Positions 9,023 through 17,334 of a DNA stretch of 64,000 nt are shown one piece after another (within the stretch, counting starts at the first letter, position 1; each line of letters starts with the position of its first letter). This DNA comes from CBDFMR01 sp965249765. GTDB lineage: Bacteria > Bacteroidota > Bacteroidia > Chitinophagales > Saprospiraceae. The notes beneath the pieces were generated by a model, which searched no databases, was not told where the DNA came from, and worked only from the letters and a program-made list of their open reading frames with translations. The stretch spans positions 682,001 through 746,000 of the forward strand of contig CBDFMR010000005.1 in the NCBI GenBank assembly GCA_965249765.1. Reading direction: 5' to 3'. Made by a program: the position numbers and the translations under genes.

Positions 9023-9933
9023 CTGAAACTACAAATTTTCATACTAATCACTTGAAAGAATTGGAATCGGAATCCATCTTCGTTCTGAGAGAAGTTGTTT
9101 CTCAATTTCAGAATCCAGTGATCCTTTTTTCTGGAGGGAAAGACAGTATTCTTATGACATACTTGGCCGTAAAGGCATTCTATCCAGCCAAAGTTCCATT
9201 TCCACTTCTTCATGTTGATACGGGGCACAATTTTCAAGAGACTTTGGACTATAGAGACATGCTTGTAGAAAAGTATGGTCTTAGATTAAAGGTAGGTTAT
9301 GTTCAGGAAGCCATTGATAATGAACTTGTCACTGAAGAGACTGGTGTAAGTGCAAGTCGAAATGGACTACAAACTTTTACTCTTTTGGATGAACTAGAGA
9401 AGGGGAAATACGATGCGGCTATGGGAGGTGGGCGAAGAGATGAAGAAAAAGCAAGAGCAAAAGAAAGGTTCTTTTCCCATAGGGACGAATTCGGCCAATG
9501 GGATCCTAAGAATCAACGTCCTGAATTATGGAACTTATTCAATGGAAGAAAAAACATGGGAGAACATTTCCGTGTATTCCCTATTTCCAACTGGACAGAG
9601 CTTGATGTATGGCAATATTTGGCCGAGGAAAAAGTACCTCTACCGAGTCTCTATTTCGCACATAAGAGAAGCGTTATAGAAAGAGATGGAATCCTACTTG
9701 CGGACTCTGAGTATATTCCAAAAAAAGAAGGTGAAAGTGCATTCAATGAGCAAGTGAGGTGTAGAACAATAGGTGATGTTACTTGTACGGGGGTATGGAG
9801 GTCGGAAGCAAATACTGTTGAGAAAATTATAGAAGAAATTGCAACGACAAGAATGACAGAGAGAGGAGGTAGGTCAGATGACAAGCGCTCCGAGACCAGC
9901 ATGGAAGATCGTAAAAAGCAAGGGTATTTTTAA
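9019..9933 (+). CDS. cysD: Sulfate adenylyltransferase, small subunit (ATP-pyrophosphatase)
   Basis: Forms APS from ATP and sulfate together with the GTPase subunit CysN. 304 residues. PP-loop SGGKDS at about 38-43, LLHVDTGHNFQET, the GGGRRDEEKARAKER segment near 137-150, FPISNWTELDVWQYL, and C-terminal RCRTIGDVTCTGVW, all typical of CysD. The ATG overlaps DUF2061 by 4 bases and cysN follows after 23 bases. The sequence appears intact. Confidence 0.96.
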   Translation: MTETTNFHTNHLKELESESIFVLREVVSQFQNPVILFSGGKDSILMTYLAVKAFYPAKVPFPLLHVDTGHNFQETLDYRDMLVEKYGLRLKVGYVQEAIDNELVTEETGVSASRNGLQTFTLLDELEKGKYDAAMGGGRRDEEKARAKERFFSHRDEFGQWDPKNQRPELWNLFNGRKNMGEHFRVFPISNWTELDVWQYLAEEKVPLPSLYFAHKRSVIERDGILLADSEYIPKKEGESAFNEQVRCRTIGDVTCTGVWRSEANTVEKIIEEIATTRMTERGGRSDDKRSETSMEDRKKQGYF

Positions 9934-9956
9934 AATAGAATTGAAGAAAGAATAAA

Positions 9957-11231
9957 ATGACTAAATCAGACACATTGAATCATCAAACTGAATTACTCAG
10001 ATTTACAACTGCCGGATCAGTAGACGACGGAAAGTCAACTTTAATCGGTAGATTGCTTTACGATAGTAAATCAATTTTTCAAGATCAGTATGAACAGATT
10101 GAGGCTGTCAGTGAAAGACGTGGTGAAGAAGGTGTAAACCTTGCGCTTCTCACTGACGGATTAAAAGCAGAACGAGAACAGGGAATCACCATAGACGTTG
10201 CATACCGCTATTTCTCGACACCGAAAAGAAAATTTATTATAGCTGATACCCCTGGACATATTCAATACACTAGAAATATGGTTACAGGAGCATCGACTGC
10301 CAATGTCGCCTTATTACTCATCGATGCAAGAAATGGAGTAATAGAACAAACCAAGCGTCACGCTATAATAGCTTCATTGCTTCAAATTCCCCATGTTATT
10401 GTTTGTATCAACAAAATGGATCTTGTCGATTATACCGAAGAAGCATATAATCTTATTCATAACGAATTTGAAGCATTTGTTTCAAAGCTTGACGTAAATG
10501 ACGTAAGCTTCGTTCCAATATCTGCCCTGAAAGGAGATAATGTAGTAGATCGAAGTAAAAAGATGCCATGGTATGAGGGTCCAACACTTATGTATTACCT
10601 TGAAAATGTTCATATCTCATCTGACCATAACTTTATTGATTGTCGGTTTCCCGTTCAATATGTTGTAAGACCTTACAGCGATGAATTTCATGACTACAGA
10701 GGTTATGCTGGTCGTGTCGCGGGGGGAAGTTTCAAGAAAGGCGATGAAGTAATGGTTTTACCTAGCGGATTCACCTCTAAAATCGCAAAAATTGATTCTT
10801 TTGATGGTGAAAAAGAGATCACCTTTCCTCCTGAATCTGTTACACTTTTACTAGAGGACAACATTGATATCAGTAGAGGAGATATGATTGTTAGAGCCAA
10901 CAATAAGCCGGATGTGTCGCAAGACATTGAGGTCATGATGTGCTGGTTTGATCACTCTAAACCACTGCTGGTAAAGGGGAAGTACACAATTATGCATACA
11001 ACGCAGACGGCACGCTGTGTGGTTAAAGAAATACGGTATAAACTTGATATTAACACCCTACACAGAGACTTAGATAATTTATACGTTCAGAGTAATGACA
11101 TTGCCCGTGTTTTAATAAGGACTACTAAATCTTTGTTTATTGACGAGTATCGTAAGAATAGAATAACGGGGAGTATCATCTTAGTTGACGAAGGAACCAA
11201 TAACACGGTTGGCGCCGGAATGATAATTTAA
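9957..11231 (+). CDS. cysN: Sulfate adenylyltransferase, large subunit (GTPase)
   Basis: EF-Tu-like GTPase that drives APS formation by CysD. 424 residues, so it is the short form without a fused CysC domain, consistent with the separate cysC upstream. G1 AGSVDDGKST near 18-27, G3 DTPGHIQYTRNM near 96, G4 NKMDLVD near 150, then beta-barrel domains II and III. Three bases separate it from the following epimerase gene, so sulfate activation and sugar biosynthesis appear transcriptionally joined. Confidence 0.96.
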   Translation: MTKSDTLNHQTELLRFTTAGSVDDGKSTLIGRLLYDSKSIFQDQYEQIEAVSERRGEEGVNLALLTDGLKAEREQGITIDVAYRYFSTPKRKFIIADTPGHIQYTRNMVTGASTANVALLLIDARNGVIEQTKRHAIIASLLQIPHVIVCINKMDLVDYTEEAYNLIHNEFEAFVSKLDVNDVSFVPISALKGDNVVDRSKKMPWYEGPTLMYYLENVHISSDHNFIDCRFPVQYVVRPYSDEFHDYRGYAGRVAGGSFKKGDEVMVLPSGFTSKIAKIDSFDGEKEITFPPESVTLLLEDNIDISRGDMIVRANNKPDVSQDIEVMMCWFDHSKPLLVKGKYTIMHTTQTARCVVKEIRYKLDINTLHRDLDNLYVQSNDIARVLIRTTKSLFIDEYRKNRITGSIILVDEGTNNTVGAGMII

Positions 11232-11233
11232 AA

Positions 11234-12208
11234 ATGAAACCAATTCTAAAGTCAGTTCTAGTAACGGGAGGTGTGGGATTCATTGGTTCCAACCTTGTAG
11301 AGGCCTTACTCATGGATGAACGCATTGGCATGGTTAGAGTTCTTGACAACCTTAGCAATGGGCATTTAAAAAACTTAGAAGAGTTTGCCGATAACAATAA
11401 CCTCCAGATATGTATTGGAGACATTCGAGACTATGAAACGTGTCTTAGTGCGTGTGAAGGAATGGACTTGGTCTCTCATCAGGCAGCGCTGGGGTCTGTC
11501 CCACGTAGCATTGAAGATCCGTTGACCTCTAACGAGGTTAATGTTAATGGTACGCTGAATATCTTTCAAGCGGTCGTAAAGAAAAATGTAGAAAGATTGG
11601 TGTTCGCTGCATCTTCTTCCACTTATGGTGACAGTCAATCATTGCCAAAAAAAGAGGACAACATTGGTAACCCCTTGTCCCCTTATGCAGTGACAAAATA
11701 TGTCAATGAATTGTACGCTGATGTTTTTTCTAAGACATATAATTTCAATTACATTGGTCTGAGATATTTTAATGTTTTCGGACCAAAACAAGACCCCAAT
11801 GGACCTTATGCAGCTGTTATCCCTTTATTTATGGAAGCTGCCTTGTTGGGGGTATCCCCTACCATCAACGGTGACGGATCATATTCGAGGGATTTTACTT
11901 TTGTAGAAAATGCAGTACAGGCAAATATCAAGGCATTATTTACATCAGATAATAATGCACTAAATCAAATTTACAACGTTGCCTTGGGTCAAAGAACTAC
12001 TCTCTCAGATCTATACAGTATTATCAAAGATGTTACAAAATCTACTGCCGAACCGATCCATGGATCTGAAAGAACAGGAGACATTCCACATAGTTTAGCT
12101 GATATTTCCAAAGCCGTTTCACTTTTAAGGTATAGTCCTAATGTGGGCGTAAAAGAAGGACTAACTAAAACTTATCATTGGTATAAAAAGCAGATTCATA
12201 ATGCCTAA
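11234..12208 (+). CDS. NAD-dependent UDP-HexNAc(A) 4-epimerase (WbpP/TviC type)
   Basis: Short-chain dehydrogenase-fold epimerase, 324 residues. NAD motif TGGVGFIGS near 11-19 (Val in place of the usual Ala), catalytic Ser in AASSSTYGDS, YAVTK as the YxxxK pair, LRYFNVFGPKQDPNGPYAAVIP and GDGSYSRDFTFVEN as in the WbpP/TviC/WbgU group, which prefer N-acetylated substrates. In the Vi pathway TviC acts on the UDP-GlcNAcA made by TviB, so with the dehydrogenase at 4.96 kb this could give UDP-GalNAcA; acting directly on UDP-GlcNAc is equally possible. It overlaps rmlB by 8 bases. Confidence 0.85.
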   Translation: MKPILKSVLVTGGVGFIGSNLVEALLMDERIGMVRVLDNLSNGHLKNLEEFADNNNLQICIGDIRDYETCLSACEGMDLVSHQAALGSVPRSIEDPLTSNEVNVNGTLNIFQAVVKKNVERLVFAASSSTYGDSQSLPKKEDNIGNPLSPYAVTKYVNELYADVFSKTYNFNYIGLRYFNVFGPKQDPNGPYAAVIPLFMEAALLGVSPTINGDGSYSRDFTFVENAVQANIKALFTSDNNALNQIYNVALGQRTTLSDLYSIIKDVTKSTAEPIHGSERTGDIPHSLADISKAVSLLRYSPNVGVKEGLTKTYHWYKKQIHNA

Positions 12209-13265
12209 TAATATACTAATAACAGGAGGAGCGGGATTTATCGGATCTCATGTTATCAGACAATTAGTAAAAAATCATCCAGATAAAAAGGTAATTAATC
12301 TTGACCTTCTTACCTATGCCGGGAATCTGGAAAACCTTCGAGACATAGAAGATTGCAAAAACTACACGTTTGTAAAGGGAGACATCTGCGATCAGGGACT
12401 GGTTTCTGATTTGTTTGCCTCTTACAATATCGATACTGTGATTCATCTGGCCGCCGAGTCTCATGTAGATCGATCTATTAGTGACCCACTTGTTTTTGTC
12501 CGAACCAATCTCATTGGCACGGCAAATCTTTTAAATTGTGCAAGACAATACTGGACGGGGAATTATGTTGACAAACTCTTTTACCATGTTTCGACTGATG
12601 AGGTATATGGTTCATTGGCTTTGGGCGAGGGTATGTTTACTGAGGAATCGGCGTATGATCCCAAGAGTCCATACTCTGCATCGAAAGCGGGGTCCGATCA
12701 CCTCGTTAGAGCTTTTCACCATACTTATAAAATGCCCGTGATCATTTCGAATTGTTCTAACAATTATGGCCCAAACCAGTTTCCTGAAAAGCTAATCCCT
12801 CTATTTATTAATAATATAATTCACCGCAAACCTCTTCCCATTTATGGAAAAGGTGAAAATGTACGAGACTGGTTGTACGTTGTGGATCATGCTAGGGCAA
12901 TAGAAAGAATAATGCTTGAGGGCAAGCATGGTGAAACTTATAACATAGGAGGGCACAACGAATGGTCCAATATCGATCTGATAAAAGTGCTTTGTAAATT
13001 GATGGATCAAAAACTGGATAGAAATTCCGGCGACTCTGAGTCTTTAATCACCTATGTGACTGATCGGGCAGGACATGATCTTCGATATGCCATCGATGCA
13101 GCAAAAATTGAAAAGACCCTAGGATGGAAGCCCAGTTTACAATTCGAAGAAGGTCTTTCTAAGACCATTGACTGGTACCTAAATAATCAATCATGGTTGA
13201 GTAATATAACGACTGGTCAATATCGTGAATATTTTTCTCGTCAGTACAAAGAAATTGACAACTAA
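12201..13265 (+). CDS. rmlB: dTDP-glucose 4,6-dehydratase
   Basis: Converts dTDP-glucose to dTDP-4-keto-6-deoxyglucose. 354 residues. NAD motif ITGGAGFIGSH at about 7-17, HLAAESHVDRSI, the dehydratase signature STDEVYGSL with its Asp-Glu acid/base pair, YSASKAGSDHL (YxxxK), SNNYGPNQFPEKLIPL and GENVRDWLYVVDH. All are diagnostic of RmlB. Its partner rmlA lies 7 kb downstream, but no rmlC or rmlD is in the window, so the end sugar is not fixed as rhamnose by what is visible. Confidence 0.95.
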   Translation: MPNNILITGGAGFIGSHVIRQLVKNHPDKKVINLDLLTYAGNLENLRDIEDCKNYTFVKGDICDQGLVSDLFASYNIDTVIHLAAESHVDRSISDPLVFVRTNLIGTANLLNCARQYWTGNYVDKLFYHVSTDEVYGSLALGEGMFTEESAYDPKSPYSASKAGSDHLVRAFHHTYKMPVIISNCSNNYGPNQFPEKLIPLFINNIIHRKPLPIYGKGENVRDWLYVVDHARAIERIMLEGKHGETYNIGGHNEWSNIDLIKVLCKLMDQKLDRNSGDSESLITYVTDRAGHDLRYAIDAAKIEKTLGWKPSLQFEEGLSKTIDWYLNNQSWLSNITTGQYREYFSRQYKEIDN

Positions 13266-14004
13266 ACTTAATATCGAAACCGTAATTCCCAACATTGATC
13301 TTTCTTTGACTCAAGATCGATATTGGAATATTCATACTTATCAGGTAAGCGATTTAAAGAAATTTGTCCTGCGTTCTATTGATAACATTAAATCACCCAG
13401 TCGTGTTTTTAAGTCAGCCGAAGAGCAATTTCACGATGATTGTATTTCCGAGGTCCATAGAAAGAGTTATGGTCGACCATGGAGTCTAGGTCACCATTTT
13501 TTTGACTTCTTGATGACTCAGGAAATAAAGCCCAATACTAAAATATTGGATTTTGGCTGTGGCTCCGGTAGACTAGGCATTCATTTGATAGATTATCTTG
13601 ATAATGGTAATTATTACGGTATAGACTCTCATGTCAATAGCCTGATGGCCTTTGCTGACTATGAAATTCCTAAAGCCAACCTTGAAGACAAATCTCCACG
13701 ACTATTATTAGATGACAATTTTCAATTTGATTATTTCAAAACCAAATTTGATCTCGTCGTAGAGACAAGTGTCACCCAGCATATTCTGGATAATGGTCAT
13801 AAATTGAAGGCATATAGAAATATAGCTGGTGTTCTGAAACGAGGAGGAAAATACGTAGTCACACCACAGCTCAACAACTCGACCACTCAGCAACTCAACC
13901 CACTTGGATTGAAACTCAGAGAACAGGTAACATCTTACTTCGAGAATTTTACTTCAACTAAATATGAAGGCAAAACCTATTGGTCCATATTCCAAAAAAC
14001 TTAA
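13255..14004 (+). CDS. Class I SAM-dependent methyltransferase carrying an octamer-repeat insertion
   Basis: About 249 residues from TTG 13255, which overlaps rmlB by 11 bases; an in-frame GTG at 13225 would overlap by 41. Motif I is ILDFGCGSGRLGIHL, followed by an acidic end of strand 2 (YYGIDSHV) and motif IV-like FDLVVETSVTQHI. It probably methylates a sugar or an intermediate of this locus; the substrate is unknown. Near the C-terminus, between the last sheet strands, the peptide QLNNSTTQQLN is encoded by a period-8 repeat tract (13867-13900), apparently an in-frame insertion. Confidence 0.75.
   Translation: MTTKLNIETVIPNIDLSLTQDRYWNIHTYQVSDLKKFVLRSIDNIKSPSRVFKSAEEQFHDDCISEVHRKSYGRPWSLGHHFFDFLMTQEIKPNTKILDFGCGSGRLGIHLIDYLDNGNYYGIDSHVNSLMAFADYEIPKANLEDKSPRLLLDDNFQFDYFKTKFDLVVETSVTQHILDNGHKLKAYRNIAGVLKRGGKYVVTPQLNNSTTQQLNPLGLKLREQVTSYFENFTSTKYEGKTYWSIFQKT
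13867..13900 (+). repeat. Octamer-repeat tract 1 (inside methyltransferase gene)
   Basis: Units CAGCTCAA, CAACTCGA, CCACTCAG, CAACTCAA run head to tail with period 8. It encodes a low-complexity Asn/Ser/Thr/Gln/Leu peptide in the methyltransferase. Confidence 0.75.
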
Positions 14005-14010
14005 TAGTAA

Positions 14011-15147
14011 ATGTCAAAAGAGTTAAATATTCAAATGGTTGACCTCAAATCTCAATTCCAAGAGATAAAAGAAGAGGTCAACGCTAATATTCAAGGAGTC
14101 ATCGATTCATGTACTTTTATTAATGGGCCTATAGTGAAGACCTTTCAGACCAATTTTGAGAAGTACTTGAATGTAAAGCATGTAATTCCTTGTGCCAATG
14201 GTACCGATGCTCTACAAATTGCTCTAATGGCATCAGGTCTTGAGCCAGGTGACGAAGTTATCGTGCCAGCATTTACATATGTAGCCACCGCAGAAGTTAT
14301 CGCCCTCTTGGGATTGAAGCCTGTGATGATTGATGTTGATCCTGATACATTCAATATAACCACAGCCATAGTGGAGAAGGCCTTAACATCAATGACAAAA
14401 GCTGTGGTACCGGTGCATTTGTATGGTCAAAGCGCAGAGATGGAGGGCCTGATGAATCTAGCAGAGAAGCATGGATTTATTGTCATTGAAGACAATGCAC
14501 AAGCAATAGGTGCAGACTACATAAAGAGTGATGGTTGTTCCCATAAGACAGGGACCATTGGACATATTGGATGTACATCTTTCTATCCATCAAAGAATCT
14601 GGGTGCTTATGGTGATGGTGGTGCTATCTATACCAATGATGATGAATTGGGGGAAAAACTAAGAATAATCGCCAATCACGGCCAAACAGTTAGATATTAT
14701 CATGATGTGATTGGCTGCAATTCCAGACTGGATTCGTTTCAAGCTGCTGTTCTTGATCCTAAGTTAAAGAGACTTGATCAGTATTGCACGGCCCGCCAAA
14801 AGGTCGCTGATTATTATGACAAGGCATTTAACTCCGTTGACCACTTGGAAACTCCAGCTCGTGCCCCCCACTCTACCCATGTTTTTCATCAGTACACACT
14901 CAAAGTAAAGGATGGTCGACGAAATGAGTTGCAGGAGCACTTGAAATCACTGGGTGTACCGTCGATGATTTACTACCCGGTGCCGCTGTTTAAGCAAAAA
15001 GCATTTTCTGCTTTTTCAAATGGAATAACTTCATTGCCTGTTACAGAGCAACTGTGTAAGGAGGTGATTTCCTTACCCATACATACCGAGATGGTAGATA
15101 GTCAATTGACATATATAGTGGAATCAGTGATAAAGTTTTTCAGATAA
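14011..15147 (+). CDS. wbpE: DegT/DnrJ/EryC1 aminotransferase, WbpE-like
   Basis: PLP-dependent sugar aminotransferase, 378 residues. PLP-lysine motif SFYPSKNLGAYGDGGA, ANGTDALQIALMA for phosphate binding, VIVPAFTYVATAEVI and IEDNAQAIGADY. In the WbpABEDI pathway WbpE puts the 3-amino group on UDP-3-keto-GlcNAcA. Homologues of wbpD (15.2 kb), wbpI (16.3 kb) and wbpB (18.0 kb) follow, so this assignment rests on both sequence and context. It begins 6 bases after the methyltransferase. A purine-rich octamer tract starts 3 bases past its stop. Confidence 0.88.
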   Translation: MSKELNIQMVDLKSQFQEIKEEVNANIQGVIDSCTFINGPIVKTFQTNFEKYLNVKHVIPCANGTDALQIALMASGLEPGDEVIVPAFTYVATAEVIALLGLKPVMIDVDPDTFNITTAIVEKALTSMTKAVVPVHLYGQSAEMEGLMNLAEKHGFIVIEDNAQAIGADYIKSDGCSHKTGTIGHIGCTSFYPSKNLGAYGDGGAIYTNDDELGEKLRIIANHGQTVRYYHDVIGCNSRLDSFQAAVLDPKLKRLDQYCTARQKVADYYDKAFNSVDHLETPARAPHSTHVFHQYTLKVKDGRRNELQEHLKSLGVPSMIYYPVPLFKQKAFSAFSNGITSLPVTEQLCKEVISLPIHTEMVDSQLTYIVESVIKFFR

Positions 15148-15150
15148 AAT

Positions 15151-15185
15151 GATTGAAGAATTGAGGAATCGAAGAGTTGATAATC
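15151..15185 (+). repeat. Octamer-repeat tract 2 (left flank of four-helix-bundle ORF, inverted orientation)
   Basis: Units GATTGAAG, AATTGAGG, AATCGAAG, AGTTGATA with period 8. This is the purine-rich strand, i.e. the opposite orientation to the other tracts. It is complementary over about 26 positions to tract 3 at 15584-15612, with only 5 differences by eye. Confidence 0.75.
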
Positions 15186-15189
15186 TTTC

Positions 15190-16236
15190 ATGAGTCATAC
15201 TTTTTATTTTGAACGAACCGAAGTGTGGAATCTCTCAAGAGAACTAGTAAATAAAGTCTACACCGCTTCTAAGAGGTTTCCTCCTGATGATAAATATGGT
15301 CTCACCAGCCAAATAAGACGGGCTTCTGTTTCTGTTTCTTCAAATATTGCAGAGGGTTTTTCTAGGAGGTCATATAAGGAGCAAGCTAGATTCACAGAAA
15401 TATCTTATGGTTCATTAATGGAAGTACTTAGTCAATTAATTCTCGCCTTTGATCAAAATTTTATTAACTCCGATCAACTTCAGGATATAAGACACCTCAT
15501 TGACAAAATGTCAAATAAACTTAATGCTCTAAAAAATACTCAAAGAAATCGGGTTGAAGAAGAGCATAAGGAGTACGGAGTATCTCGATTCCTCGATTCC
15601 TCGATTCCTCGAGTGGACGAATTTGCCGTTTCGTTGAACCCGGAGCTGATATCTACAGAAAGCTACTTTTACCACTTCACCACCATCATAGACGACGACT
15701 GCAAAATAGGTGTAGGAACAAAAATCTGGCATTTTACACATATCATGTCTGGTTGTACGCTTGGAGAAAACTGCAACCTGGGTCAGAATGTGGTGGTATC
15801 ACCTGAGGTGGTCCTTGGCAATAATGTCAAAGTTCAGAACAACGTCTCCATCTATAGCGGAGTGATCTGCGAAGATGATGTCTTTCTTGGTCCTAGTATG
15901 GTTTTTACTAATGTCATCAATCCTCGTAGTGGAGTCAATCGACGTGGTCAATACTCAAAAACGGTGGTTAGAAAAGGGGCTTCTATAGGAGCCAATGCTA
16001 CGATAGTATGTGGAAATGATATAGGTAAATATGCGTTTATTGGTGCGGGGGCTGTAGTTACCAAGGAGGTCTCAGCATATGCTTTAGTAGTAGGAAATCC
16101 TGCCAAGCAAATTGGCTGGATGAGTGAGTATGGTCATCGTTTGCATTTCAACGAAGCAGGTAAAGCTAGCTGTCCTGAAAGCGGAGGAAAATATATTTTA
16201 AAAAATGACACAGTTATTAAAACCGAAGATTCGTAG
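15190..16236 (+). CDS. wbpD: Fusion: four-helix-bundle (S23/IVS family) domain + WbpD-like UDP-sugar N-acetyltransferase
   Basis: 348 residues in one open frame. Residues 1-118 are a four-helix-bundle protein of the 23S rRNA IVS family (FERTEVWNLSRELVNKVY, IRRASVSVSSNIAEG, SLMEVLSQLILAF). Residues 130-142 (SRFLDSSIPRV) come from an octamer tract. From about 150 a WbpD-type left-handed beta-helix begins: NLGQNVVVSPEVVLG, PSMVFTNVINPRS, GANATIVCGNDIGKYAFIGAGAVVTK, GNPAKQIGWMSEYG. WbpD acetylates the 3-amino group made by WbpE. Stand-alone WbpD starts around the HFTTIID segment, so the helix domain is an addition. GTG 15613 and TTG 15634 are in-frame starts that could yield WbpD alone. Fusion versus internal start is unresolved. 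Confidence 0.85.
   Translation: MSHTFYFERTEVWNLSRELVNKVYTASKRFPPDDKYGLTSQIRRASVSVSSNIAEGFSRRSYKEQARFTEISYGSLMEVLSQLILAFDQNFINSDQLQDIRHLIDKMSNKLNALKNTQRNRVEEEHKEYGVSRFLDSSIPRVDEFAVSLNPELISTESYFYHFTTIIDDDCKIGVGTKIWHFTHIMSGCTLGENCNLGQNVVVSPEVVLGNNVKVQNNVSIYSGVICEDDVFLGPSMVFTNVINPRSGVNRRGQYSKTVVRKGASIGANATIVCGNDIGKYAFIGAGAVVTKEVSAYALVVGNPAKQIGWMSEYGHRLHFNEAGKASCPESGGKYILKNDTVIKTEDS
15584..15612 (+). repeat. Octamer-repeat tract 3 (fusion junction)
   Basis: Three perfect copies of CTCGATTC plus CTCGA. It encodes FLDSSIPR at the junction between the four-helix-bundle domain and the acetyltransferase. Because 8 is not a multiple of 3, gain or loss of one unit would break or change the fusion. Confidence 0.85.
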
Positions 16237-16290
16237 AATTGCGTTATCGATTCAATATGCTCCTCCATTTAAACATTAAAAACTGACTTC

Positions 16291-17334
16291 ATCAAACTTC
16301 TAGCAATCATCGGTGCCCGACCTCAGTTTATCAAGCATTTTTCGCTTGAAAAAGCTGCCATGGGAAAATTAGAACTTGTTACTGTACATACGGGTCAGCA
16401 TTATGATAAGAACATGAGTCAAGTGTTCTTTGACCAATTGGGCATGAAAAAACCCGATTATAAGCTTGACTTAGGGGGTGGAAGTCATGGTGAACAGACC
16501 GGGAAAATGCTTATAGAAATAGAAAAAGTAATCTTCTCAGAAGAGCCTGATGCGGTACTTATCTATGGGGATACAAATTCTACTCTTGCTGGTTCGTTGG
16601 CCGCATCAAAACTTCATATTCCATGTATACACGTAGAGGCTGGTCTTAGAAGTTATAATAAGAAAATGCCCGAAGAAATAAATCGTGTAATGACCGATCA
16701 CGTTTCTGATTTACTCTTGGTCCCAAGCGAGATGGCTGTGAGAAATTTAGAAAAAGAAGGAATTACAGATGGGGTACATGTCGTAGGTGATATAATGAAA
16801 GACCTTGTGCTATACTGTCAGAAGAATAGCCTCTTGATAAATCCAGAAATTGATGGAGACTACATATATGTAACTTTACACAGACCATACAATGTAGATG
16901 ATCCCTCTCGCTTAATAAACATCATAAACCAGTTAAATCATTTAAACTATAAGGTTATCTTCCCTGCCCATCCCAGGACAAAAAATCAATTAGTTAAACA
17001 TTATCCTCAAATCTTCAAATCTTCAAATCTTCAAATAATTGACTCTCAACCCTACTTCGAAAACCTAGGATACCTTGCCCATTCTACTGCACTCATTACA
17101 GACAGTGGTGGCATGCAGAAAGAAGCTTATTGGCTAAATAAAAAGTGTATTACGATAAGAACAGAAACTGAGTGGAAAGAGACACTTGATGGAGGTAGTA
17201 ACAGCCTTGTTTTTGACAATTTAAATGAAATAGAAGATAAACTAAGCATTGACAACAGTAAATGGAATCCTGATTTATACGGAGATGGACAAGCAGGTGT
17301 AAAGATCGTTGATCAAATTCTTTCTTTAATATGA
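16291..17334 (+). CDS. wbpI: UDP-HexNAc 2-epimerase (WbpI/WecB type), no canonical start codon
   Basis: Non-hydrolysing 2-epimerase; in this context it converts UDP-GlcNAc(3NAc)A to UDP-ManNAc(3NAc)A. Motifs: IIGARPQFIKH, VHTGQHYDKNMS, YGDTNSTLAGSL, HVEAGLRSYNKKMPEEINR, LHRPYNVDD, TDSGGMQKEAYWLNKKCITIR. The essential GARPQFIK segment lies upstream of the first ATG (16360). The frame is open back to 16273, and the residue where homologues have Met is ATC at 16291, so I place the start there (347 residues). Starting at 16360 would delete part of the active site. An 8-residue insertion (PQIFKSSN) encoded by an octamer tract lies between HPRTK and the LQIID strand. Confidence 0.85.
   Translation: MKLLAIIGARPQFIKHFSLEKAAMGKLELVTVHTGQHYDKNMSQVFFDQLGMKKPDYKLDLGGGSHGEQTGKMLIEIEKVIFSEEPDAVLIYGDTNSTLAGSLAASKLHIPCIHVEAGLRSYNKKMPEEINRVMTDHVSDLLLVPSEMAVRNLEKEGITDGVHVVGDIMKDLVLYCQKNSLLINPEIDGDYIYVTLHRPYNVDDPSRLINIINQLNHLNYKVIFPAHPRTKNQLVKHYPQIFKSSNLQIIDSQPYFENLGYLAHSTALITDSGGMQKEAYWLNKKCITIRTETEWKETLDGGSNSLVFDNLNEIEDKLSIDNSKWNPDLYGDGQAGVKIVDQILSLI
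17003..17036 (+). repeat. Octamer-repeat tract 4 (inside wbpI)
   Basis: ATCCTCAA followed by three copies of ATCTTCAA, period 8. It encodes PQIFKSSN-LQI within the epimerase, in a loop where homologues are about 8 residues shorter (from memory of WecB/WbpI). Confidence 0.85.

Larger units (their letters stand above)
15151..15612 (+). mobile_element. Putative cassette: four-helix-bundle ORF between inverted octamer tracts
   Basis: A four-helix-bundle (S23/IVS family, TIGR02436-like) coding region lies exactly between two octamer tracts in opposite orientation, and interrupts an otherwise consecutive wbpE-wbpD order. The two ends could pair as a long RNA or DNA stem. In spirochaete 23S rRNA, intervening sequences bounded by complementary ends encode proteins of this same family; that is established, but extending it to an mRNA- or gene-borne cassette here is inference. 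No transposase is present. Confidence 0.4.

Noticed and set aside
16237..16360. Frameshift at the start of wbpI.
   Set aside because: The open frame contains the whole conserved N-terminus continuously; only the start codon is unusual, so no frameshift is needed.
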